Positions 18,159 through 25,176 of a DNA stretch of 40,306 bases are shown here, one piece after another. The position numbers and the translations under genes are program-made. The stretch comes from a virus. Location of the stretch: positions 1 through 40,306 of the IMG/VR virus record IMGVR_UViG_3300042559_000403. The stretch is one strand, 5' to 3'. Position 1 is the stretch's first letter. Each line of letters opens with the position of its first letter. Under the pieces are notes generated by a model. The model saw only the letters and a program-made list of their open reading frames with translations, was not told the DNA's origin and made no database searches.

Positions 18159-19230
18159 GGTCGTTTTTCTAATAGGGGCTTCTGTATTTCTGCTGGCATC
18201 AACGGCCAACGCAGAAAATCCCATCATCACCCAACCGACCGACATTTGGTTTGAGTACACAGAACCAACACAGTTCGTAGCGCAGACTTACCAGTCCGAG
18301 GGTTACCCATCTGATCCTCAGTTGTGGCTTTATGACGAAGCCGGTGAACTGTTAACTACGAACGATGACTACAACGGTTTGCAGTCGTACATTTCGATGC
18401 AGTTACAACCGGGAAGATACCGCCTTCGGGCGGGTACTTGCTGTTGGCAACCTAATGTTTGGCGCGACGGGGTGACATGGAATGTCCAGTATGAACTGGG
18501 CTACGGGCAGGGAGCTGTGACCACCACTACCGTTGCAGAGTTGCCAACAACAACGCTCCCACAAGCAACAACCACGGCCCCACCTCAAACAACAACGACA
18601 TCTACTGTTCCCATTCCTCAAACAACCACGATTCCATCAACCTTGCCACCAACGACAACGGAACCGCCAACAACAACTTCATCCTCTACAACCACTTCAA
18701 CAACTTCGACAACAACCATTCCCGAAACGACGACAACAAGTCCACCAGCCACCACCACAACCGTTCAAGAAATACCCACAACGACCACGACATCACCAAC
18801 GACAACAACCACAACAACAATGCCAGTAACAACAACGATTTCTCCTTCTACGACGACTACGACAACAATAGCTCCGCAGTTGGAGGAATTGCAGACGCTG
18901 ATTGAAGACGGGCTAAATGACGAACAGGCCACGGAACTGGCTACTGATCCAGCCGTGCTGGAAGTGGCTACCGCCGAAGTCGCCGAAGAAATCTTTGCCG
19001 CCATTGACGAAGAAGCTTTAACCCCAGAATCTGGTTTAGCTATTGTTGAAGCAGTCCAGTCAGCTAGCGAGGAAGTCCGGGAAGCTTTCGAGCAGGAAAT
19101 TGATATCTTCTCCGGCAACACAGACACCTATGTCCCTGTCGGATCATCCATCCCAGTATCCCAACGTCGCTCCCTAATTGCGATTACAACCGTGATGATG
19201 ACCGCCCCTATCGTGACCCGCCGTAAATGA
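18139..19230 (+). CDS. Secreted PPC-like protein with TTT linker, lysis cassette
   Basis: A 363-aa protein with a GTG start inside the holin gene. Residues 1-26 are a signal peptide (ending STANA, cleavage before ENP). Residues about 30-115 resemble a pre-peptidase C-terminal (PPC) beta-sandwich: DPQLWLYDEAGELLTTNDDYNGLQSYISMQLQPGRYRLRAG. Residues about 131-250 are a Thr/Pro linker. The C-terminal domain is acidic and helical and ends in DTYVPVGSSIPVSQRRSLIAITTVMMTAPIVTRRK, a hydrophobic tail with a basic end that could anchor it. Location in the lysis cassette suggests a role at the cell envelope, perhaps in host lysis, but no catalytic site is visible. Confidence 0.82.
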   Translation: MISRLSRVVFLIGASVFLLASTANAENPIITQPTDIWFEYTEPTQFVAQTYQSEGYPSDPQLWLYDEAGELLTTNDDYNGLQSYISMQLQPGRYRLRAGTCCWQPNVWRDGVTWNVQYELGYGQGAVTTTTVAELPTTTLPQATTTAPPQTTTTSTVPIPQTTTIPSTLPPTTTEPPTTTSSSTTTSTTSTTTIPETTTTSPPATTTTVQEIPTTTTTSPTTTTTTTMPVTTTISPSTTTTTTIAPQLEELQTLIEDGLNDEQATELATDPAVLEVATAEVAEEIFAAIDEEALTPESGLAIVEAVQSASEEVREAFEQEIDIFSGNTDTYVPVGSSIPVSQRRSLIAITTVMMTAPIVTRRK

Positions 19231-19242
19231 TAAAGTCAGGCC

Positions 19243-19413
19243 ATGCGTAAGTACTTTTCTAACATGATGTCGCTGGTGCTATGGGCATCCGGTACAGGTC
19301 TTGTGCTTATTACGCTGTCGGGCGAAACCTTAAGAAAAGCAATGATTATCAGCTTCATTACGCTTGGTTTCAATCTTGCTGCAATTGTCCTTGGCGTAGA
19401 GGCCGAGGAATAG
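19243..19413 (+). CDS. Small two-helix membrane protein (second holin/antiholin candidate)
   Basis: A 56-aa protein starting MRKYFSNMMS. Two hydrophobic segments (LVLWASGTGLVLITLSG and MIISFITLGFNLAAIVLGV) are joined by ETLRKA, and the protein ends in an acidic VEAEE. Size, topology and position between holin and endolysin suggest a second holin or an antiholin; this is inference. It is immediately followed by a strong hairpin. Confidence 0.72.
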   Translation: MRKYFSNMMSLVLWASGTGLVLITLSGETLRKAMIISFITLGFNLAAIVLGVEAEE

Positions 19414-19415
19414 CA

Positions 19416-19449
19416 AATGCCGACGGGGAAGGGACGACCCGCCGGCATT
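19416..19449 (+). terminator. Strong hairpin between lysis genes (possible terminator or processing site)
   Basis: The left arm AATGCCGACGGG (19416-19427) pairs with CCCGCCGGCATT (19438-19449) over 12 positions with one A-C mismatch. The loop is ten bases and contains part of GGAAGGGAC, the same box that precedes three early start codons. There is no T-run after the stem, so termination is uncertain; an RNA-processing or attenuation role is possible. Confidence 0.5.
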
Positions 19450-19522
19450 GCCGAGGGAATCATAGCAGTTAATTTCCTTGTAGTATCTTGAGACTACGAA
19501 GGGCTGACTCTAGGAGAGATTC

Positions 19523-20035
19523 ATGGCCCGCAAGTACACAGGCAACAGCGATGGTGTTTCGCGCACAGGCGCACGACCAGGCTTGGTGAAGCTGGTTCAG
19601 CTTTCTCAGAAGCGTTGGGGTTTTTCCAACATGGGCACGTTTTCCAATCGCTCAATGAATAACCCGAAAGCAAAGAAGGGTGATCCTCGCTGGTTATCGG
19701 TCCATGCAACTGGCCGGGCCTGCGACTTGGGTTACAAGGATCGTGCCGATGCGGTGCAGGCGTGGGATTGGTTCCTTGAACACGCCGATGCTCTAGGCAT
19801 TGAGGAGATTCACGATTATGCATTTGACAGCAATGTGAAAGACAAGCAGTTGGGATGGGGCCGTGGGTATCGTTGTCAGCGTAAGCCTGGTCAACCACTT
19901 GTCAAGATTTATGACGATCAAGATAATGCTGGTTCACGCGGAGGTCGCTGGTTGCACCTTGAACTTGCGCCTGCTCTTGCGGACGATGCTCATAAGTTCG
20001 AAGCTATTTGGCGTTCCCTTCCTAAGCCTGCATAA
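19523..20035 (+). CDS. Endolysin, peptidase M15-like (D-Ala-D-Ala / L-Ala-D-Glu type)
   Basis: A 170-aa predicted cell-wall peptidase. The zinc site is visible: SVHATGRACDLGY gives H61 and D68, and RWLHLEL gives H145 with E147 beside it, as in the VanY/M15 fold. Length fits a single catalytic domain with no separate cell-wall binding domain. There is no signal peptide, so release depends on the holin. RBS-like TAGGAGAG lies at 19512-19519. The short gap upstream (19450-19522) carries an inverted repeat around GTAGT...ACTAC. Confidence 0.88.
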   Translation: MARKYTGNSDGVSRTGARPGLVKLVQLSQKRWGFSNMGTFSNRSMNNPKAKKGDPRWLSVHATGRACDLGYKDRADAVQAWDWFLEHADALGIEEIHDYAFDSNVKDKQLGWGRGYRCQRKPGQPLVKIYDDQDNAGSRGGRWLHLELAPALADDAHKFEAIWRSLPKPA

Positions 20036-20208
20036 TGGAAGCCGTAGTTGTCGCCGTTATCGCTGCTGTTGGCGGTGTTTTGGCGGCCTTGGTGCAGGGG
20101 TTCCGTAAAGAGAACAGGAATGATCATGCAATGGTCAGCCAAGCCCTGAATCGCATTGAAGTGAAGCTGGATAATCACATTGACGACCACCTCAAAGGCG
20201 ACGTTTAA
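20035..20208 (+). CDS. Small membrane protein (holin-like) after endolysin
   Basis: A 57-aa protein: an N-terminal membrane helix (MEAVVVAVIAAVGGVLAALVQGF) followed by a charged helix (RKENRNDHAMVSQALNRIEVKLDNHIDDHLKGDV). This single-helix plus coiled-coil build is typical of small holins or holin partners in actinophage lysis cassettes. Its ATG overlaps the endolysin stop (TAATG). Too short to assign precisely. Confidence 0.75.
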   Translation: MEAVVVAVIAAVGGVLAALVQGFRKENRNDHAMVSQALNRIEVKLDNHIDDHLKGDV

Positions 20209-20246
20209 GGTAGATTGGCGTTCCGCTAAACGAAGGGTGCTTGCCA

Positions 20247-20441
20247 ATGGGGCTAAAGTTTGACAGAATAGACCTGTGGACAATAAGGGCATTCCTGACA
20301 AGGGTTGTACCGAGGGGTCCGCAAGAAGAAGATGAACTCATCAGTCTTGTTGAAAAGATTGATTGTCACTTAGAGGGGAACACCCATGTCAATACTGGAC
20401 AAACTCGATCAGGGTCCGAAGCCACCGGCTCGGCTCTGTAA
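20247..20441 (+). CDS. Possible small protein of unknown function
   Basis: A 64-aa open frame with mixed helical content (DLWTIRAFLTRVVPRGPQEEDELISLVEKIDCHL). It starts at ATG 20247 and has only a distant, weak RBS. It overlaps the better supported 20386 gene by 56 bases, and a promoter-like sequence lies within its first part. It may be real, since the acidic helix looks protein-like, or the region may be only the leader of the next gene. Confidence 0.4.
   Translation: MGLKFDRIDLWTIRAFLTRVVPRGPQEEDELISLVEKIDCHLEGNTHVNTGQTRSGSEATGSAL
20260..20287 (+). promoter_or_regulatory. Putative promoter for the replication/recombination block
   Basis: TTGACA (20260-20265), a 16-nt spacer and AATAAG (20282-20287) lie about 100 bases before the 20386 start and just after the lysis cassette. 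The -35 is a perfect consensus; the -10 matches at four of six positions. It would start the rightward DNA-metabolism genes. Confidence 0.45.
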
Positions 20442-20637
20442 ATACGTTGTCGTTAGGGCAACTATTGATAAAGCATTAGCTGAAAAAATTGATGAAATCC
20501 TTGGCAAAATTGCTGATGGAACTGGGGAGTACAACTCTAATTGGCTTTCCAGAACTCTTCGTGATGAGAGCATCTTCTTAAACCACCAAACGCTTCTGCG
20601 TCATGCACGTAAGGAGTGCTGCTGTTATGCCAATTAA
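20386..20637 (+). CDS. Small HTH-like DNA-binding protein candidate
   Basis: An 83-aa protein with a good RBS (AGAGGGGA) ahead of ATG 20386. The C-terminal half, NSNWLSRTLRDESIFLNHQTLLRHARKECCCYAN, follows a pattern of small actinophage proteins: S.WLSR.LR..... (N)xxTLxRHRxxxCxC. This looks like a helix-turn-helix with a Cys-containing tail. It sits directly before the phosphoesterase gene and overlaps its start. It may be a regulator or a non-sequence-specific DNA-binding protein; function not proven. Confidence 0.75.
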   Translation: MSILDKLDQGPKPPARLCKYVVVRATIDKALAEKIDEILGKIADGTGEYNSNWLSRTLRDESIFLNHQTLLRHARKECCCYAN

Positions 20638-21700
20638 TGATTCACCTGAAGTTGTAGAACTTCGAAAGTCATACGAAAAACTTTCCATTGAAATCAACAA
20701 GGTTCGTCGCCAACGAGATTCGGCCACTAATCAAATTGTTTCGCTGGAATCACAAGTTGACAAACTTGAACGCGCTTTAAGTGTTGTTGATGCTGTTGAA
20801 GGTTCAGCTATTGACCCGCCTAAATGGCTAACAAAAAAAAGCAAAGCCAAGAACAACGCAACTGTTGTTGCGATGCTTTCGGACACGCACTTTGATGAGG
20901 TTGTGTTGCCCGGTGAGATGGACGGATTGAATTCGTACAACCGCAAGATTGCAACGCAACGTCTTGAACTGTTCACACAGAATGTGATTCATCTTTCACA
21001 GAACTACTTGTCTGGTGTTACCTATGACGGAATGGTTTTGATGCTTGGTGGAGACATCTTCTCCGGTGACATTCACGAAGAGCTTGCCGAAACAAACGAA
21101 GACACAATGCTCGGATCGTTGCTGTTTTGGTCTGAACAGATTGCAGCATCCATTGAGTTGTTTGCATCAACATTCAAGAATGTTCATGTCATCTCAGTAC
21201 CAGGAAACCACGGTCGCATGACCCGCAAGCCACGTGCAAAGCTTCGAGCCAAAACCAACTTTGACTGGTTGCTTTCAAAGATGGTTGAACGCCACTTTGC
21301 CGGTTCAAAGAATGTGACATTCAATGTTCCTGACTCGGCTGATGCTGTGGTTGACATCTACGGCTACAGGCATCTTCTGACCCACGGTGATCAGGCCAAG
21401 GGTGGTGGAGGCATTGGTGGCATCTGGCCTACCGTGATGCGCCTCCGTGCCCGCAAACTTCAACGCTATGCCGATACTGGCAGGCCGTTTAAGACCATTT
21501 GGATGGGGCATTGGCATCAGTACATCTCAACCCCTGAACTGGTCGTCAACGGCTCAATGAAGGGCTATGACGAGTACGCCATGATGAACTCGTTCCAGTT
21601 CCAAGTTCCCCAACAGGCACTAGCGATTGTGACCCCACAGCACAACATCACCTGGCAATGCCCCGTGTTCTGTATGGACAGGGTCAAAGAGAAGTGGTGA
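20627..21700 (+). CDS. Calcineurin-like metallophosphoesterase with coiled-coil N-terminus
   Basis: A 357-aa predicted phosphoesterase. The metal-site motifs appear in order: LSDTHFD (D86, H88), GGDIFSGD (D143), PGNHGRM (N194, H195), THGDQ (H253) and MGHWHQY (H295, H297). The first 60 residues form a charged coiled coil (VVELRKSYEKLSIEINKVRRQRDSATNQIVSLESQVDKLERAL), which may pair it with a partner or DNA. I chose ATG 20627 because AAGGAG lies ten bases before it; ATG 20603 in the same frame is less well placed. Phage proteins of this type often act on nucleic acids or in DNA repair, but the substrate is unknown. It overlaps the small HTH gene by 11 bases. Confidence 0.9.
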   Translation: MPINDSPEVVELRKSYEKLSIEINKVRRQRDSATNQIVSLESQVDKLERALSVVDAVEGSAIDPPKWLTKKSKAKNNATVVAMLSDTHFDEVVLPGEMDGLNSYNRKIATQRLELFTQNVIHLSQNYLSGVTYDGMVLMLGGDIFSGDIHEELAETNEDTMLGSLLFWSEQIAASIELFASTFKNVHVISVPGNHGRMTRKPRAKLRAKTNFDWLLSKMVERHFAGSKNVTFNVPDSADAVVDIYGYRHLLTHGDQAKGGGGIGGIWPTVMRLRARKLQRYADTGRPFKTIWMGHWHQYISTPELVVNGSMKGYDEYAMMNSFQFQVPQQALAIVTPQHNITWQCPVFCMDRVKEKW

Positions 21701-21712
21701 TACGGTGGAACC

Positions 21713-21847
21713 ATGCGCGAGCGTATCCTTAACTGCGAATTCTGTGACATCGAATGGCCCTCCTCCACCGGCCGTAACTGCCCTGAATGTGGTCGTAGGG
21801 GAGTGGAAGAAGATGAACCAGCCCGAACCCGATTCCCCGCCGACTAG
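21713..21847 (+). CDS. Small zinc-ribbon protein
   Basis: A 44-aa protein with CEFCDIEWPSSTGRNCPECGRRG: two CxxC pairs 13 residues apart, a zinc-ribbon pattern, followed by an acidic and basic tail. It overlaps the 21813 gene by 35 bases. Such tiny Cys-rich proteins recur throughout this genome. Function unknown. Confidence 0.65.
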   Translation: MRERILNCEFCDIEWPSSTGRNCPECGRRGVEEDEPARTRFPAD

Positions 21848-22088
21848 CTATCCGATTGTCCGTGTCGTTTGGGCTGATGCCCATTGCGGCGATCCGGGTT
21901 GGCTGGAGCTGGACAGCATGGAAGATGATGGGGAGATGCTGGTCACGACTGTGGGGTTCCTTGTACCTCCAGGCGAAGGTGGCAAAGAAGCTCATCTGAC
22001 CCTGTATCAGACCTACACCGATGGTGAAGGTATCCACCCATTCTTCATCCCAATTGGGATGATCAGAGAAACCAAATTATTGACTTGA
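21813..22088 (+). CDS. Small conserved-type phage protein, unknown function
   Basis: A 91-aa protein. The ATG at 21813 has AGGGGAG nine bases upstream; the longer frame from 21705 overlaps two other genes and is rejected. The pattern VRVVWADAHCGDPGWLELDSME...LVTTVGFLVPP...IHPFFIPIGMIRETKLL (W.DAH..., TVGFLV, IPxGMI) is common in small phage proteins near recombination genes. Its function is not known. Confidence 0.75.
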   Translation: MNQPEPDSPPTSYPIVRVVWADAHCGDPGWLELDSMEDDGEMLVTTVGFLVPPGEGGKEAHLTLYQTYTDGEGIHPFFIPIGMIRETKLLT

Positions 22089-22119
22089 CACACCCCGTGG
22101 TTACGGTTACCGTAGTCAC
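22080..22119 (+). promoter_or_regulatory. Promoter-like TTGACTTGACA with operator-like palindrome
   Basis: TTGACA (22085-22090) is a perfect -35, within a TTGACTTGAC box also found before the 28680 and 29712 genes. Seventeen bases on lies TACCGT, a weak -10. A palindrome TACGGT-T-ACCGTA (22102-22114), flanked by GTG and CAC at equal distance, overlaps this -10, as an operator would. It drives the exonuclease gene, whose start is preceded by GGAAGGGACCC. Confidence 0.6.
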
Positions 22120-22136
22120 TTGAAAGGAAGGGACCC

Positions 22137-23075
22137 ATGAGAACTTGGACTCAAATTCAAAAACAAACACACGGTTCACAAGAATGGTTGAACCAACGAT
22201 TCGCTAATGAATCCGGGGATAAGCAGGTGTCAGCTTCGGTTGCCGCTGCTATCTACGACAAGCACCCATTCACCTCGGCCGCGGCTTATGCTGCGGAGCT
22301 TCTGCGGGACACACCCCCAGTCCCGCAGGAGCAAAACGAGGCGATGGAGCGTGGTAATCGCCTTGAGCAAACATTGCTTGACTGGGCAAATGACAAGGTC
22401 AACGGATCATTCACGACTCCTGAAGTTATGTATGTCTTCTCTGATGGCAATGCTCGCATGATTGCAACCCTTGATGGTTTTGATGGTGAGCGCATCTTGG
22501 AAATCAAGACAACGACGCGTGACTGGACAGGCGAGTTGCCTGAATACTGGCGTGTACAGGGGATTCATCAAGCTGTGTGTGCAAACGTGCATGAAGTGCT
22601 GTGGGCTGTGTTCGACCGCTCGCAGACATTGAATCTGCACAGCCAGTTTGTATCGTCCGATGAAAAAGAAGCTCACATCAATGCTGTTAGCCAATGGCTT
22701 TCATACATTGATATGGGTATGACACCAGAAGGTGTTGCTTGGACATACGAAACAATCTCGAGTCGTCATCAGCAAGATGATGGTGGCATGATTGAACTTG
22801 GCCCTAAGGGTCACGATCTTGTCGCACAGTTGAAGCACATCAAGTCAGAGCTGAAGTCTTACGAAGCTATGGAAGATGCTTGCAAAGCTGAGTTGTGTGA
22901 ACTGATTGGTGATGCTGCTACTGCTGTTGTCGCCGGCGAAGTTGTCGCAACATGGAAAACAACAAGTCGTTCAAGTCTTGATACCAAGGCATTGAAAGAA
23001 GCGCACCCAGATTTGGTTGCGTCCTACACACGGGAAGTTCCTGTGCGTACATTGAGGCTGAAGGGAGCCAACTGA
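22137..23075 (+). CDS. YqaJ-type recombination exonuclease
   Basis: A 312-aa predicted double-strand DNA exonuclease of the lambda-exo/YqaJ fold. Motifs in order: GSQEWLNQRFANESG near residue 13; AMERGNRLE with E77; MIATLDGFDGERILEIKTTT with D113, E122 and K124; and YWRVQGIHQAVCAN with Q145, the PD-(D/E)XK core. Residues about 235-312 are a charged helical tail. It lies directly before the Rad52-like annealing gene (ATG overlapping the stop), so the two should act as a recombination pair. Confidence 0.92.
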   Translation: MRTWTQIQKQTHGSQEWLNQRFANESGDKQVSASVAAAIYDKHPFTSAAAYAAELLRDTPPVPQEQNEAMERGNRLEQTLLDWANDKVNGSFTTPEVMYVFSDGNARMIATLDGFDGERILEIKTTTRDWTGELPEYWRVQGIHQAVCANVHEVLWAVFDRSQTLNLHSQFVSSDEKEAHINAVSQWLSYIDMGMTPEGVAWTYETISSRHQQDDGGMIELGPKGHDLVAQLKHIKSELKSYEAMEDACKAELCELIGDAATAVVAGEVVATWKTTSRSSLDTKALKEAHPDLVASYTREVPVRTLRLKGAN

Positions 23076-23710
23076 TGGAAACATCAAAGAACGTGCCATT
23101 GCACGAAGTATTAACCAAGTACGGAGTACCCGACCCAAAGATTGTCGGCAAACTTCCTAAGGGTGGCGCACAGCTTGACTTCGTTGGTCATGCCGATGTT
23201 ACCAAGATGCTCATTGAGATTGACCCGATGTGGACATGGGAGCCTGTCGCATTCGATGGTTGGGGCCTGCCTGCCTACCGCGTTGAGAATGGCATGGCAC
23301 ATATGTCCGGCTGGCTGATTGTAAACGGTGTACGCCGTCTTGGTATCGGATCAGTAATGCATAACAAGCCTGATCTTCTTAAGGAACTTGCATCCGACTT
23401 CATCAGGAACGCTGCGATGCGTTTCGGAATTTGTCTCAGCCTTTGGACAAAGCAGGAATGGGAAGACATCCCAAACAAGAATGCACCGGTACAGCCAAAG
23501 GTTGAACCAGTAACTGCTGACACTCCATTGCAGAAGACACAAATCAATCAGTTCAAGAAGGCTTGCGAGAAGGCCAACATCCACGCTAACGATGTAGCTA
23601 CCAGAGCAAATGTTTTACTTGAAAAAGCCACACATGGTGATCTCGAGAAGTTGCGCGCAACCTACAAAGAGATGATTGCCGAAGCAGCTAACAAGCCGAA
23701 GGAGGACTGA
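23075..23710 (+). CDS. Rad52-like single-strand annealing protein
   Basis: A 211-aa protein of the Rad52-type annealing family by pattern: LDFVGHADVTKMLIEIDPMWTWEPVAFDG, then MSGWLIVNGVRRLGIGS and ELASDFIRNAAMRFGICLSLW. These segments match the ordered strands and terminal helix (D.(I/L)R.AAMRFG) of phage annealing proteins. Residues about 140-211 are a charged, probably flexible helix region. It should anneal complementary strands produced by the upstream exonuclease. It overlaps both neighbours by one base. Confidence 0.85.
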   Translation: METSKNVPLHEVLTKYGVPDPKIVGKLPKGGAQLDFVGHADVTKMLIEIDPMWTWEPVAFDGWGLPAYRVENGMAHMSGWLIVNGVRRLGIGSVMHNKPDLLKELASDFIRNAAMRFGICLSLWTKQEWEDIPNKNAPVQPKVEPVTADTPLQKTQINQFKKACEKANIHANDVATRANVLLEKATHGDLEKLRATYKEMIAEAANKPKED

Positions 23711-23895
23711 TGTTTTTAATTACCTACTTAGCAAGCATTGTCTTTGTCGGCGCACTCGGTCTATGGGTTTACCATTTGGTTGAGCAACGCGTCCAAGATG
23801 TGCAAACAATTTCACGCCTTCGTCGCAAAGTTCGTGATTTGGAAAGCAAGGTTGAAGACCTTGAAAGCCAAAACGCAATGTTGAAGGTGTTCTGA
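23710..23895 (+). CDS. Small membrane-anchored coiled-coil protein
   Basis: A 61-aa protein: a membrane helix (FLITYLASIVFVGALGLWVYHLV) followed by a clear coiled coil (VQTISRLRRKVRDLESKVEDLESQNAMLKVF). It may self-associate at the membrane, placing the recombination genes next to a membrane factor. Function unknown. Overlaps both neighbours. Confidence 0.75.
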   Translation: MFLITYLASIVFVGALGLWVYHLVEQRVQDVQTISRLRRKVRDLESKVEDLESQNAMLKVF

Positions 23896-24215
23896 TGCTG
23901 CACAATCGAAGCACATACCTAAAGCACAAGTGTCGTTGCGACATCTGTACCCAAGACGCGAAAAAGTATCGCCGTGAGTACAAGCTCAGCAAAGGCGGCG
24001 ACATGAAAGTACGTCTTGATGCCACACCGTTGATCACCCGGATGGTTGCCGATGGCACAATCCGTCACATTGATCATCAGACATGGAAGAAATGGTTGAA
24101 CCGTGGCCTTGACCCATACACCGCCGATAAGTGGTGCATCAAGTTTGGTTACCACCCAGCATCCATCTTTGGCAATGCCTTCTATGAGGGCTGTACTGGA
24201 GACATCAATTTCTAA
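23895..24215 (+). CDS. Small DNA-binding-like protein with Cys cluster
   Basis: A 106-aa protein. The first part, STYLKHKCRCDICTQDAKKYRREYKL, has a CxCxxC cluster in a basic helix, which recurs in actinophage DNA-binding proteins. The second part (MVADGTIRHIDHQTWKKWLNRGLDPYTADKWCIKFGYHPASIFG) resembles a short helix-turn-helix: ...W.....(G).dPYTADK.. .G.HPa.IwG. It is likely a regulator or replication accessory. The start overlaps the previous stop (TGATG). Confidence 0.72.
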   Translation: MLHNRSTYLKHKCRCDICTQDAKKYRREYKLSKGGDMKVRLDATPLITRMVADGTIRHIDHQTWKKWLNRGLDPYTADKWCIKFGYHPASIFGNAFYEGCTGDINF

Positions 24216-24550
24216 TGAGTAAAGCGAAACAGAAAGGGACGGCCGCAGAGTCTGCTGTGGTTAAGTTTCTGCAAGAAAACGGCTTCATATACGCCGAAAG
24301 ACGCGCACTTCACGGGACTGTAGACAAGGGTGACATCACCGGATGTGGCCCTATCGTGTTCGAAGTGAAGGATCATGCGAAGTTGACTTTGTCCGAATGG
24401 GTGAAGGAACTTGAGGTTGAGATTGCAAACGCTAAAGCTTCTACTGGTTCAGTAGTTGCGAAGCGTCGTGGCAAAGGGAACGCTGGCGAGTGGTATGCAA
24501 TCATGCCGTTTGCGCGCCTCGTTGCTTTACTCAAGGAAGCTGGATACTGA
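24215..24550 (+). CDS. Holliday-junction-resolvase-like PD-(D/E)XK nuclease
   Basis: A 111-aa predicted nuclease. KQKGTAAESAVVKFLQENGF with E12, then RRALHGTVDKGDITGCGPIVFEVKDHAKL with D40, E50 and K52, matches the E...D...ExK layout of small archaeal-type and phage Holliday junction resolvases. Length fits a single minimal domain. It is part of the recombination operon (ATG overlaps the preceding TAA; ATGA overlap with the next gene). It should cut branched DNA before packaging. Confidence 0.82.
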   Translation: MSKAKQKGTAAESAVVKFLQENGFIYAERRALHGTVDKGDITGCGPIVFEVKDHAKLTLSEWVKELEVEIANAKASTGSVVAKRRGKGNAGEWYAIMPFARLVALLKEAGY

Positions 24551-24699
24551 TGGACGAAGATTGCCCTGGAGGCCACACCAATCCACGTAGCAAATACGGA
24601 TGTCGCTGTAACAGTATGTCGGAACAACCATGTTCATACTGTGACTGGTGGGAATACCACCAGCATTGTGAACCACTAGAAGAAGAGGAAGAGGAATAA
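24550..24699 (+). CDS. Tiny Cys/His-rich protein with Glu tail
   Basis: A 49-aa protein with CPGGH...YGCRCNSMSEQPCSYCDWWEYHQHCEP, five or more Cys with His, ending in a run of six Glu. A zinc-finger-like fold is likely. The start forms an ATGA overlap with the nuclease gene, and the stop overlaps the next ATG. Function unknown. Confidence 0.65.
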   Translation: MDEDCPGGHTNPRSKYGCRCNSMSEQPCSYCDWWEYHQHCEPLEEEEEE

Positions 24700-24920
24700 T
24701 GGCCAAGTACGAAGACCAGCTTGATGAGATGGAAGAGAAGGTAAAACTTCTCCAATTCAAATTGAAGCAAGCAAAAGAAGAAGCTGAAGAGTGGCGCAAA
24801 ATTTCTAGTGCCTTGGCACACGCTCTTGCGCTGCTCGATGCAAAAAAGCCACAGCCAACTTGGATGAAACAGTATTACTCCCAATGGGAAAACAAACAAA
24901 AGGATTGGTTCAATGTCTGA
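24699..24920 (+). CDS. Coiled-coil small protein
   Basis: A 73-aa protein, mostly a coiled coil (YEDQLDEMEEKVKLLQFKLKQAKEEAEEWRKISSALAHALALLDAKK) with a Trp-rich tail. It resembles the N-terminal helix of the phosphoesterase at 20627 in style only. Overlaps both neighbours (TAATG upstream, eight bases downstream). No known function. Confidence 0.7.
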   Translation: MAKYEDQLDEMEEKVKLLQFKLKQAKEEAEEWRKISSALAHALALLDAKKPQPTWMKQYYSQWENKQKDWFNV

Positions 24921-25101
24921 GCATCCAGTATGCGAAACCTGTTACCACTACAACGGTGACAACATTGATGGCCAATGCCGGCGATACCCACCAACGGTGA
25001 AACAAACATCACCCGCGTACTGGTCATTCCCAATCGTGCCTTGCTACTACTTCTGTGGCGAGTGGAAACCCTTACAAATCAAGGCTTCCAGCCCAAATTG
25101 A
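24913..25101 (+). CDS. Small Cys-rich protein (CxxCxxYxG...CRRYPP type)
   Basis: A 62-aa protein with CETCYHYNGDNIDGQCRRYPP...SFPIVPCYYFCGEWKP. The pattern C..C..(Y/F).......G.CRRyPP.....FP.....CGEW occurs in many phages and environmental sequences and probably binds a metal or Fe-S cluster. Function is unknown. It ends the run of overlapping recombination-operon genes. Confidence 0.72.
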   Translation: MSEHPVCETCYHYNGDNIDGQCRRYPPTVKQTSPAYWSFPIVPCYYFCGEWKPLQIKASSPN

Positions 25102-25176
25102 TAGGTTTAATACTTCCCTATCGAGAGGAGCCACCATAAGACGAAACGCCATGTCCGTCAAATAAAAGGAGGGGTG

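Noticed and set aside
18533-18829. Gln/His-rich + strand frame in the Thr linker
   Set aside because: It is the shifted frame of the ACN-rich linker of the 18139 gene.
25108-25130. Sequence resembling a T7-type promoter (TAATAC...CTATCGAGAGG)
   Set aside because: The two halves are two bases too close, no phage RNA polymerase gene is recognisable, and the match does not recur before other genes.
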